Shown here: one piece after another, positions 1-6,073 of the stretch
How the letters are laid out: each line of letters opens with the position of its first letter
Position numbering within the stretch: the first letter of the stretch is position 1
Assembly: GCA_002424545.1 (NCBI GenBank)
Contig: DIKL01000076.1
Location: forward strand, 1 to 10,607
Direction of reading: 5' to 3'
Source of the DNA: Syntrophaceae bacterium UBA5619
GTDB taxonomy: Bacteria; Desulfobacterota; Syntrophia; Syntrophales; UBA5619
DNA: 10,607 bases
Translations under genes and position numbers: made by a program
Notes under the pieces: model-generated
The model's input: only the letters and a program-made list of their open reading frames with translations
Database searches by the model: none
Told to the model about the DNA's origin: nothing

Positions 1-786
1 GTTTTTGGCGTTGATGACGGATGTTTCCTGGGTGGCGATGTCCGCCTGGGCCTGGACGATTTCCGTTCCCGCCAGGCGCCCGGCGGCGATCATTTCCCTG
101 TTGTATTCGTACAGCGATTTTGCCCGGACAAGCCCCATCTCGGCGATGACCAGTTGCCTTTCCGCAGTCTTGTAGTTCCGGAAGGCCGTAATGGCCGCTT
201 TTATCGTCGAGACAATCGTTTCCTTCAAGGAGAGAATATTCTTCTCTTCCGTGATCCGGGCGATCTTGACGGTATATGCGGCGTTGTCCAGACCGCCGCC
301 TTTGAGAAGCGGCTGCTTGAACGTGAGGCTCCAATCGGATGAATAGTTGAAACTCTGTCCGGTGTCGGGCCGATCGCCCAGATTATCCCAGGCAAACGTA
401 AATGTGCCGCCCGTCGGAATCGCCAGCGTAGCCGATACGGTTCCGGTCGCATACAGGTCTTCGGTCCGGCCTGCTGCGGATCCAGTCGTTGGCGCATCGT
501 AGGTGGAAAACCGGCCGGCCGCCAATGTCAAGGAGGGGTCCGTGGGAAGGTAGTATCTTCTTTCCGCCATCTGCAGATCGATCCTGTTGAGGTATCGATC
601 CAGGTAGGCGCTGCGGAGGTTGACATCGTTGGTCAGAGCGATGAATACCGCATCCGCCAAGGTCAGTTTCATCGCAGCAGCTTCCTCCGGCCGGACAATC
701 TCAGCACAGAAACCCGGCAGGGAACCTGTGGCGACAGGGAACACAAAGGCAAAGGCGATTATGACGGTCAGGATTCCCTTTTTCAT
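1..786 (-). CDS. TolC-family outer-membrane efflux protein, N-terminal part (3' end beyond window)
   Basis: Reading the minus strand from an ATG at 786 gives 262 codons with no stop before the left edge. Residues 1-29 form a Sec signal peptide: MKKG, a hydrophobic core, and likely cleavage after FCA. The segment around residues 40-60 (KLTLADAVFIALTNDVNL) is the typical start of a TolC protomer, the first long periplasmic helix. Residues 120-157 alternate in the manner of a beta-barrel hairpin, and QPLLKGGG at 158-165 matches the QPLL(R/K)G motif that follows the first barrel strands in this family. Residues 175-262 return to long helix. TolC proteins form the outer-membrane exit duct of type I secretion or RND/ABC efflux systems. 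No partner pump or adaptor is in the window. Full-length members usually have 420-500 residues, so roughly half is missing. The start has no strong Shine-Dalgarno, but the signal peptide supports it. The specific substrate is unknown. Confidence 0.92.
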   Translation of the reverse strand, partial: MKKGILTVIIAFAFVFPVATGSLPGFCAEIVRPEEAAAMKLTLADAVFIALTNDVNLRSAYLDRYLNRIDLQMAERRYYLPTDPSLTLAAGRFSTYDAPTTGSAAGRTEDLYATGTVSATLAIPTGGTFTFAWDNLGDRPDTGQSFNYSSDWSLTFKQPLLKGGGLDNAAYTVKIARITEEKNILSLKETIVSTIKAAITAFRNYKTAERQLVIAEMGLVRAKSLYEYNREMIAAGRLAGTEIVQAQADIATQETSVINAKN

Positions 787-863
787 TGTTGCAGCATAAA
801 GCCGTCCGGGGGAATGCATTCACGGGCAGGCTGAGCATAACAAATCATTTTTCAGCCGCGGGC

Positions 864-892
864 ATTCTGAGATATGTATTTTTTTTTGTCAA
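864..892 (-). promoter_or_regulatory. Candidate sigma70 promoter for the TolC-family gene
   Basis: On the minus strand a perfect TTGACA (plus positions 887-892) is followed after 17 bases by CAGAAT (864-869), four of six matches to TATAAT. The spacer begins with an A-tract (T-run on the plus strand at 879-887), which can favour promoter bending. Transcription would start near 857, leaving about a 70-base leader before the ATG at 786. This is seen in the sequence; activity is inferred. Confidence 0.5.
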
Positions 893-978
893 TGAAAAAG
901 ACGACATGAAAAAGAAGATGGGTGACCGGAATCGGGCATATTCGGAACAAATATCGGCTTGAAGACCTCTCTTTTGCT

Positions 979-1007
979 TTGACAACCAGGGAAGTCTTTT
1001 CTATATT
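979..1007 (+). promoter_or_regulatory. Strong candidate sigma70 promoter for the lectin-like gene
   Basis: TTGACA at 979-984, a 17-base spacer, then TATATT at 1002-1007: six of six and five of six matches to the consensus hexamers at the optimal spacing. The start site would lie near 1014, giving a leader of about 45 bases that carries GGGAGGG at 1046-1052, seven bases before the ATG at 1060. It faces away from the TolC promoter, so the two genes are transcribed divergently from one 273-base region. Confidence 0.65.
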
Positions 1008-1059
1008 CATATGTAAATGAAGCGTTTAGAAACCAATACGAGCGAGGGAGGGTTTTTCC

Positions 1060-1542
1060 ATGAGCTATTTAAGGGGTTTTGTTGGGGGCGGTCTTGTTGT
1101 CGCTGCATTCTTCCTGATCCTTGCCGATATGGCTTGCGCCGAGCGCATCATGATACTGCGTTATAACGATGGTTCTTCTCAAACGGTAAGGCTTGAAAGA
1201 CCGTCAGAGACGATAAGGCAGATTGAGTTCTCGGATGGGAAAAAAGGTCCGGGACATGACCGGGGATGGCGCTCCGGCATCAGGGTGATTTCCGGAAGCT
1301 ACGGGCAGAATTGTGGAGCCCGTTACGAGAACGCAACCGATCATCTCGCCGCTGTTTGCGATGGGAAAAATGTCTGCGAGTATGTGATCGACTCCAATGT
1401 AATCGGCGATCCCGCCCCTGGCTGTTTAAAGAACTACATCGCCGAGTGGCAGTGTGGAGAGGATGGGCCCAGGGTGAGCGTGACCGTCAGTCCTGAAGCG
1501 GGAAGCGGCAAGAGAGCATTGTTAAGATGCCCCCCCAGATGA
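1060..1542 (+). CDS. Exported SUEL / rhamnose-binding-lectin-like domain protein
   Basis: This is a 160-residue protein with a Sec signal peptide (residues 1-27, cleavage after ACA). A short beta-rich segment follows (RIMILRYNDGSSQTVRL, 29-45). Residues 74-133 resemble the galactose/rhamnose-binding lectin domain first described in sea-urchin egg lectin (SUEL): an IRVISGSYGQNCG start, a CDGKNVC centre, then GDP at 117-119, PGCLKNY at 120-126 and a closing EWQCG. In that family the corresponding end reads roughly GDPCxGTxKYLxVxYxC. The mature chain has six cysteines (85, 100, 106, 122, 132, 157), enough for three disulfides in the periplasm or outside the cell. The domain is abundant in animals and scattered in bacteria, where its role is mostly unknown; carbohydrate binding is an inference. 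The gene stands alone between two minus-strand units, with its own promoter and a good ribosome binding site that fixes the start. Confidence 0.8.
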   Translation: MSYLRGFVGGGLVVAAFFLILADMACAERIMILRYNDGSSQTVRLERPSETIRQIEFSDGKKGPGHDRGWRSGIRVISGSYGQNCGARYENATDHLAAVCDGKNVCEYVIDSNVIGDPAPGCLKNYIAEWQCGEDGPRVSVTVSPEAGSGKRALLRCPPR

Positions 1543-1654
1543 CAAGTTGTGACAATCGCATCTCCAAACGGATCATGGCCGAACACAGGTTCAACGCCGA
1601 AAACGATCGTTTGCCCCCGAAGTCCGCACGGCGCGAAATGTGTCCGAGGCCGGG

Positions 1655-1673
1655 GAGCGGCCCGCCGCCGCTC
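1655..1673. other. Perfect GC hairpin between convergent genes
   Basis: GAGCGGC at 1655-1661 and GCCGCTC at 1667-1673 form a perfect 7-bp stem with a 5-base loop. It sits in the 147-base gap between the lectin gene stop and the VWA gene stop. It could slow or end transcription from either side, but neither strand has a T-run after the stem, so it is not a classic intrinsic terminator. Confidence 0.3.
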
Positions 1674-1689
1674 TATTCCTGGCGATGGG

Positions 1690-2883
1690 TCAATTTTTCT
1701 TCATCAGGTGACGTACCGCCCTCTCCAGGCCGTCAAGCGTCAGCTCGAACATCGGAAAGATCTTTCCGATCGCTTCTACCGTCCAGGTATAGTGCCAGTC
1801 TTCCTCCGCCTGTGGATTCAGCCAGACGGCATGCCGGAACAGGCGGGCGAGAAATTTCAGGCGTGCCTCACTGCTCCGACTGTCTTTTTGGCCGACGTAG
1901 AGGGAGCCGTTTGCCCCCATAAGTTCGTAGGGCGCCATCGACGCGTCCCCCACGATGATCAGCCGGGTTTCGGGATTCCGGCGCGCGAACTCCTCGATCG
2001 CCTCCGGACGGAGGTGTCGCTGCGGGTCCGACCAGACGCGTCCGTAGATCGTGTTGTGAAAGTAATAGATCTTCAGATCCTTAAACTGGGAGCGGGCGTA
2101 ATTGAACAGGGTCTGAACGATTTCGACATAGGGGTCCATCGACCAGCCGCCGTTGTCGATCAGTAGAATCACCTTGAGACGATCGGTTAGACGGCGGTCG
2201 AAGACGATCGAGATTTCGCCGCCGTTGCGCATCGTCTCGGTGATCGTCTTGGCCACGTTCACGACATCCCTCGGGCCGTGCGGGATCATCCTCCGGAGCC
2301 GCTTCAGGGCCTCTCCCATCTGGAGTTCCGTAAGGGGCCCTTCCTGGTTATAGTCCCGGTAGCGCCGCTCCATCGCCACCTTGACGGCGGACTTGTTCCG
2401 AGAGGTTCCCCCCACGCGCAGACCGCCGGGATGATGACCCGAATGGCCAACGGGAGAGGTTCCCCCCGTGCCGATCCAGCGGTTTCCGCCATGATGCGCT
2501 CCCCTCTGATCCTTCAACCGGTCGAGGAAATACCGGATCAGCTCATCCGGTGTGTATTGGGCGAGCTGCTTCTCGTCGAGGCCGAGCGCCTCTGCCAGCC
2601 CCTTGGGTCGTTTCAGCCATTCTTCGAGCAGCGACTTGGCGATGTCGATCCATTCGATATCGCTGATCTCCTCGAAGGTTTCCCCCCGGAAATGGCGGGC
2701 AAAAACCTGATCGTAGGTGTCGAAGTACCGTTCGCTCTTGACGAGAATGGAACGAGCCGCCGTGTAGAAATCATCCACGGAGCCGATCACGCCGAGGGCG
2801 AGGGCCTTCTGGAGACGGAGAAAAGAGGTAGGCGTGACGGGGACTCCCCGCTCGCGAAGGCTGTAGAAAAAATCGACGAACAT
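1690..2883 (-). CDS. CoxE-like VWA-domain protein (partner of MoxR ATPase)
   Basis: This 397-residue cytoplasmic protein has no signal peptide or membrane span. Residues 1-125 are helical and begin with FVDFFYSLRERGVPVTP, typical of CoxE-like VWA proteins. Residues 128-160 are a Gly/His/Ser-rich linker, and a VWA domain covers about 235-390. The metal-ion-dependent adhesion site is recognisable but altered: D243-N-G-G-W-S248-M, with one residue more than the usual DxSxS or DVGGSM spacing. The later acidic loop VGDASM is at 311-316, and YYFHNTIY (273-280) is a family hallmark. CoxE-type proteins work with a MoxR AAA+ ATPase as a chaperone pair for metalloenzyme maturation or complex remodelling; CoxD/CoxE of CO dehydrogenase is the known case. 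No CO dehydrogenase or other evident client is in the window. GAGGAAAGG lies just upstream of the ATG, 74 bases downstream of the MoxR gene, which points to one operon. Confidence 0.92.
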   Translation of the reverse strand: MFVDFFYSLRERGVPVTPTSFLRLQKALALGVIGSVDDFYTAARSILVKSERYFDTYDQVFARHFRGETFEEISDIEWIDIAKSLLEEWLKRPKGLAEALGLDEKQLAQYTPDELIRYFLDRLKDQRGAHHGGNRWIGTGGTSPVGHSGHHPGGLRVGGTSRNKSAVKVAMERRYRDYNQEGPLTELQMGEALKRLRRMIPHGPRDVVNVAKTITETMRNGGEISIVFDRRLTDRLKVILLIDNGGWSMDPYVEIVQTLFNYARSQFKDLKIYYFHNTIYGRVWSDPQRHLRPEAIEEFARRNPETRLIIVGDASMAPYELMGANGSLYVGQKDSRSSEARLKFLARLFRHAVWLNPQAEEDWHYTWTVEAIGKIFPMFELTLDGLERAVRHLMKKN

Positions 2884-2957
2884 GCCTTTCCTCGATCAAA
2901 CCATGGATGGGTTGCCCCGGCGCGGACAGCGCTCGAAAGACAAGTCTCTCCCGTTGG

Positions 2958-3809
2958 TTATCGGCGGGAACCGCCCGTTTGCTGGATCGCGAGGTCCAGG
3001 TCCACGCTCTTTTTGAAAAGAACCCCAAGATAGGGGAGATTGCCTTTTTCCAGCGATCGCAAGTCGAAATCAGGATCGGCCTGAAGCGCGCGGATCCAGT
3101 TGATCAGTTCCCGGGTGGCCGGCTTCTTCTCGATCCCGCGAAATTCCCGAAGCCGGTAGAAGGCGGCGAGGCAGGCCTTCGCCAGCCCTTCGGAGAGTTT
3201 CGGGAAATGGACGTTGAGAATCATCCGCATCATCTCCGGATCGGGAAAGGCGATGTGGTGGAAGTTGCAGCGGCCGAGGAAGGGATCGGAGAGATCCTTT
3301 TTGGCGTTTGACGTGATGATGATCACGGGTCGGTTCCGGGCCGTGACCGTCCGGTCGATCTCAATGATATCAAACTGCATCTGGTCGAGGATGTCGAGCA
3401 TGTCGTCCTGAAAATCCGTGTCCGCCTTGTCGATTTCGTCGATCAGTAGAACGGTCCGGCAGTCGGAAACGAACGCCTGGCCGATCTTCCCCATTCGGAT
3501 ATACTCTTCAATATTGCTGACCTCCCGTTTGGAGTCTCCGAAGCGACTGTCGTTCAGGCGGGTGAGGGTGTCGTACTGGTAGAGGGCGTCCAGCAGCTTC
3601 ATGCTGGATTTGACGTTCAGGACGATCAGCGGCATTGCCAGGCTTTCGGCAATGGCGTGAGCGAGCATCGTCTTGCCGGTACCCGGTTCGCCCTTCAGCA
3701 GAAGCGGCATTTCCAAGGCGATGGAAACATTAACGATCTTGGCTAGCTCCTCATCGAGGACATATTTTGCGGCGCCTTGGAAACGGGCAGGTTCATTGAT
3801 CGGATTCAT
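2958..3809 (-). CDS. MoxR-family AAA+ ATPase
   Basis: This 283-residue protein has the full set of AAA+ motifs: Walker A GEPGTGKT at 40-47, Walker B LLIDEID at 121-127, sensor 1 at N168 in IIITSNAKK, a likely arginine finger at R180 in DPFLGRC, and sensor 2 around R233 in PATRELINW. The length and the short C-terminal helical lid fit the MoxR/CoxD branch. Such ATPases form hexameric rings that use ATP hydrolysis to remodel or insert cofactors into client proteins, with a VWA protein as adaptor. The VWA gene follows directly downstream. GGGAGGA five bases before the ATG at 3809 fixes the start. The 186-base gap upstream of it separates this pair from the six-gene cluster; I found no convincing promoter there. 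The client is unknown. Confidence 0.96.
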   Translation of the reverse strand: MNPINEPARFQGAAKYVLDEELAKIVNVSIALEMPLLLKGEPGTGKTMLAHAIAESLAMPLIVLNVKSSMKLLDALYQYDTLTRLNDSRFGDSKREVSNIEEYIRMGKIGQAFVSDCRTVLLIDEIDKADTDFQDDMLDILDQMQFDIIEIDRTVTARNRPVIIITSNAKKDLSDPFLGRCNFHHIAFPDPEMMRMILNVHFPKLSEGLAKACLAAFYRLREFRGIEKKPATRELINWIRALQADPDFDLRSLEKGNLPYLGVLFKKSVDLDLAIQQTGGSRR

Positions 3810-3995
3810 CCGTTCCTCCCTGGTGGATATCGGAGATCTTCTTAGCCAAATTTCCCGAAATTTTCCAGCGCTATTTGTTCGTGTGAGGAAGGGGTAGGCC
3901 TGGCAACCTGAGGTTCGTACGGCTGATCAGACGAGCGGGTTTTCCATGGGAACAGGTATCATTTTTGTCGCGGCGGATCCGACGGATTCTTCTCG

Positions 3996-4289
3996 TCAGT
4001 ACCCTTTTTCGTAGACTTCCACGGGATCAGAGGGCGCATCCGGATCGATGCAGGGCGCGATCTTTTGCAGGTGCGGCGACGCGGCCAACACGCTGCCGTG
4101 AACGGCCAAGTGTTCCGCGCTCTTCCATGTTTCCATGAACACGCCCAGGTTGCGCGCACGGTCCACGTAAACGCTATATTCGATGCAGCCGGGTTCCCAC
4201 CTTGTCGCGTCCACCAAATCCCTGATCGCTTCCAGATACTCGTCCATTTTCCCCGGCCGGATGTGCTGCCTGGCAATCACTTTCAGCAT
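3996..4289 (-). CDS. Antibiotic-biosynthesis-monooxygenase (ABM) domain protein, YgiN-like
   Basis: This is a 97-residue single-domain protein covering one whole ABM ferredoxin-like fold. It opens with MLKVIARQHIRPGKMDEYLE, continues with DATRWEPGCIEYSVY (27-41) and an FMETWKSAEHLAVH stretch (51-64), and ends in VEVYEKGY. ABM proteins form dimeric alpha/beta barrels; some are cofactor-free monooxygenases or quinol monooxygenases, others are isomerases, decarboxylases or heme-degrading enzymes. The reaction is therefore open. I chose the ATG at 4289 because AGGAAAGGA lies about 10 bases upstream; a TTG two codons earlier (4295) would leave the ribosome site too close. It is the last gene of the minus-strand cluster, 17 bases after the SDR gene stop. 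An ABM protein in an apparently anaerobic setting may not use O2. Confidence 0.88.
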   Translation of the reverse strand: MLKVIARQHIRPGKMDEYLEAIRDLVDATRWEPGCIEYSVYVDRARNLGVFMETWKSAEHLAVHGSVLAASPHLQKIAPCIDPDAPSDPVEVYEKGY

Positions 4290-4306
4290 AACCAAAATAT
4301 CCTTTC

Positions 4307-5161
4307 CTATACGGCCATTTTGCCGCTTCTGCGCTGACGCGCGATGTTGAGCAGGTACTGGTCGGGAATCTCCTGGAGATCGTCGTTGAAGCAGTTTTTG
4401 GAGCCTGACACATCGCCGTCGTCTCCAAAAATGATCCGCTTGTTGACGGCTACCCCGGCCAGGATTCTCTGCGCCGACTGCTGCGGCGTCTGTATCCCCT
4501 CGGGCATCTCCAGGCCGTCCCAGATGGCGGTGGCGGTGGTGCCGGGAGTCGCGGAGGAGATTTTGATCTGCTCATCCCAGAACTCGGCGCGCAGCGAAAG
4601 CGTCATGGCGTTCAGCGCGGCCTTCGTGGCGGCGTACATCGACTGATAGGGCATGTTATAGAACGCAATGCCCGAAATGATGTTGACGATCTGGCCGCCG
4701 CCCTGTTTCTGCATCAGCGGGATCGCCGCGCGACATCCATACAGCGCACCGTAAAAGTTCAGCGCGAACGCCTTTTCCCAATCCGCGTTGGTCTGCTCCC
4801 TATAGCCAAGCTTCTCCATCGCGCCTAGATTGGACGGCTTCACGAAAAATCCTCCGAAGCCCGCGCCGGCGTTGTTGATCAGGAGATCGATCCTCCCACC
4901 GAAGAATTCCACGGCACCGGCGATCATCGCCTTGACGTTTTCCTCAAGGGTGACGTTGCAGAGAATGCCCTTCACCTTGCCCGGGTACGGCCCTTTCAGC
5001 CGGTTCACGTGCTTTTCAAGGTTCGCTTGATTGAAATCGGCCACGACCACCTTTTCCGAGCCGGAGGCCAAGAGTTCTTCAATGAGCGCCAGCCCGATGC
5101 CCGACGCCGCGCCTGTGACAACCGCGGTCTTGCCCGCAAAGTATTCCCTGTTCACTTCCAT
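4307..5161 (-). CDS. Short-chain dehydrogenase/reductase (SDR), predicted NAD-preferring
   Basis: This is a 284-residue classical SDR with a Rossmann fold. The dinucleotide motif TGAASGIG is at 16-23, NNAG at 96-99, and the catalytic set is N135, S163, Y176 and K180 (YAATK). An aspartate after the second strand (VVVADF, D42) usually selects NAD(H) over NADP(H). The PGTTAT stretch near 206-211 is the usual PG motif of the substrate loop. The C-terminal region from about 210 carries an extension also present in the other SDR of this cluster, with similar ILAGVAVNKRIIFGD wording. SDRs interconvert alcohols and ketones; here a hydroxy/keto intermediate of the cluster's pathway is likely, but the substrate is unknown. 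It follows the decarboxylase-like gene by 36 bases and precedes the ABM gene by 17, in a single transcription unit. Confidence 0.95.
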   Translation of the reverse strand: MEVNREYFAGKTAVVTGAASGIGLALIEELLASGSEKVVVADFNQANLEKHVNRLKGPYPGKVKGILCNVTLEENVKAMIAGAVEFFGGRIDLLINNAGAGFGGFFVKPSNLGAMEKLGYREQTNADWEKAFALNFYGALYGCRAAIPLMQKQGGGQIVNIISGIAFYNMPYQSMYAATKAALNAMTLSLRAEFWDEQIKISSATPGTTATAIWDGLEMPEGIQTPQQSAQRILAGVAVNKRIIFGDDGDVSGSKNCFNDDLQEIPDQYLLNIARQRRSGKMAV

Positions 5162-5197
5162 GATTGCCTCCCCTTTGCCCTTGATTGGTCCGGACGG

Positions 5198-6046
5198 CTA
5201 CTCGTAACGCTGATGGCTTTGGCAAAGCGTGCAGCGGTCGTAGCGGCCCGAGAACAGGTACTGCATGGCATCCAGCGCTTCACCGTCCTTGTATTTGTAG
5301 AGCGTCGTCAGGCTGTTCACCCAGTTGTCGCTTTTCGCCCAGCCGGCGCCCAGCGACCGGACAACCGGGACTTCCGCCCACGGATCGTCGATGGAGGATT
5401 GCAGTCTGATCGTGGCCGAAGCGGGTTCCCAGGAATAATATCGCGATGGGCTGTCGTAATAGAGGAGCTCCATGCCCTTGAAACCGTCCATGCCGATGCG
5501 GTACTTATGCAAAAGACATCCTCCCCCCGTGACCAGCGGCTCCTTCTGCGTCATACAGGCTTCCGCCTCCGTGTGGAAGTCCGGGCTGTTGTATTTTCCG
5601 ATCTCCAGTTCCACGTCGATCAGACGAACGCCCTTGCGCTCGATGAAACAATGGGCGCTATCGTCCACGCGCTCGACGACGATCCGCTCGCAAAGCTTCT
5701 TTGGAAGCCCCGAGGACTCGCGGCCGGAGAAGGCGCCCATCAGCGCGCCGGGGCCGCTGAGTTGAAGGCTCAGGAAGTACACGCCCACCCGGTCCTGGTA
5801 TTTCGCCAGCAAGCCGATGCCGCCCTCCATGTACCACGGCGCAAAAGTCGGCTCGCGGATGTTCACGATGTAGACATAGAACATCGGATTGGCCGGGTCG
5901 ACCAGTTCAAGGGGCGGCGGCAATAGGTCTTTGACCTTCGGGTCCGTGATGCCATAGAGAAAGATGCCCTCCTGGCTGTTCATGGCGCCCTCCTTCATGA
6001 AACCCGCGATCTTCTCCTTGGGGACGAAGTAGCTTCCAGACTTCAT
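5198..6046 (-). CDS. Acetoacetate-decarboxylase-family protein
   Basis: This 282-residue protein resembles acetoacetate decarboxylase (ADC). KDLLPPPLEL (39-48) matches the conserved 'VPEPLE' strand region, WYMEGG (71-76) matches the YTESG segment that holds an active-site glutamate (E74 here), and GRESSGLPKKL (108-118) matches the ELSAYPKKLGYP segment of clostridial ADC. There the first lysine forms the Schiff base and the second lowers its pKa; the pair is K116-K117 here. In ADC the enzyme decarboxylates acetoacetate to acetone; relatives act on other keto acids or as aldolase/dehydratases. The protein is about 40 residues longer than clostridial ADC and ends with a CTLC pair (C272, C275), which ADC lacks. 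The ATG at 6046 is preferred over a GTG at 6052 by the position of the ribosome site. It lies 27 bases downstream of the flavin reductase gene. Confidence 0.85.
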   Translation of the reverse strand: MKSGSYFVPKEKIAGFMKEGAMNSQEGIFLYGITDPKVKDLLPPPLELVDPANPMFYVYIVNIREPTFAPWYMEGGIGLLAKYQDRVGVYFLSLQLSGPGALMGAFSGRESSGLPKKLCERIVVERVDDSAHCFIERKGVRLIDVELEIGKYNSPDFHTEAEACMTQKEPLVTGGGCLLHKYRIGMDGFKGMELLYYDSPSRYYSWEPASATIRLQSSIDDPWAEVPVVRSLGAGWAKSDNWVNSLTTLYKYKDGEALDAMQYLFSGRYDRCTLCQSHQRYE

Positions 6047-6054
6047 GATCACTA

Positions 6055-6060
6055 TCCTCC
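6055..6060 (-). promoter_or_regulatory. Ribosome binding site deciding the ADC-like start
   Basis: On the minus strand GGAGGA lies eight bases before the ATG at 6046 and only two bases before an in-frame GTG at 6052. The spacing supports the ATG. Confidence 0.7.
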
Positions 6061-6073
6061 TTTTTTTATGGAA

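Noticed and set aside
906..962. A possible 18-residue leader peptide starting MKKKMGDR
   Set aside because: It has no ribosome binding site and lies upstream of the predicted lectin promoter, so it would not be on that transcript.
1543..1689. An intrinsic terminator between the convergent genes
   Set aside because: The hairpin at 1655-1673 is perfect, but no T-run follows it on either strand, so I list it only as a hairpin.
2278..3033. A 251-codon plus-strand frame opposite the VWA and MoxR genes
   Set aside because: It crosses the boundary between two real genes on the other strand, with no motif and no ribosome binding site that I can see.
5009..5926. A 305-codon plus-strand frame opposite the ADC-like and SDR genes
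   Set aside because: It spans two well-supported minus-strand genes and shows only shadow-type composition.
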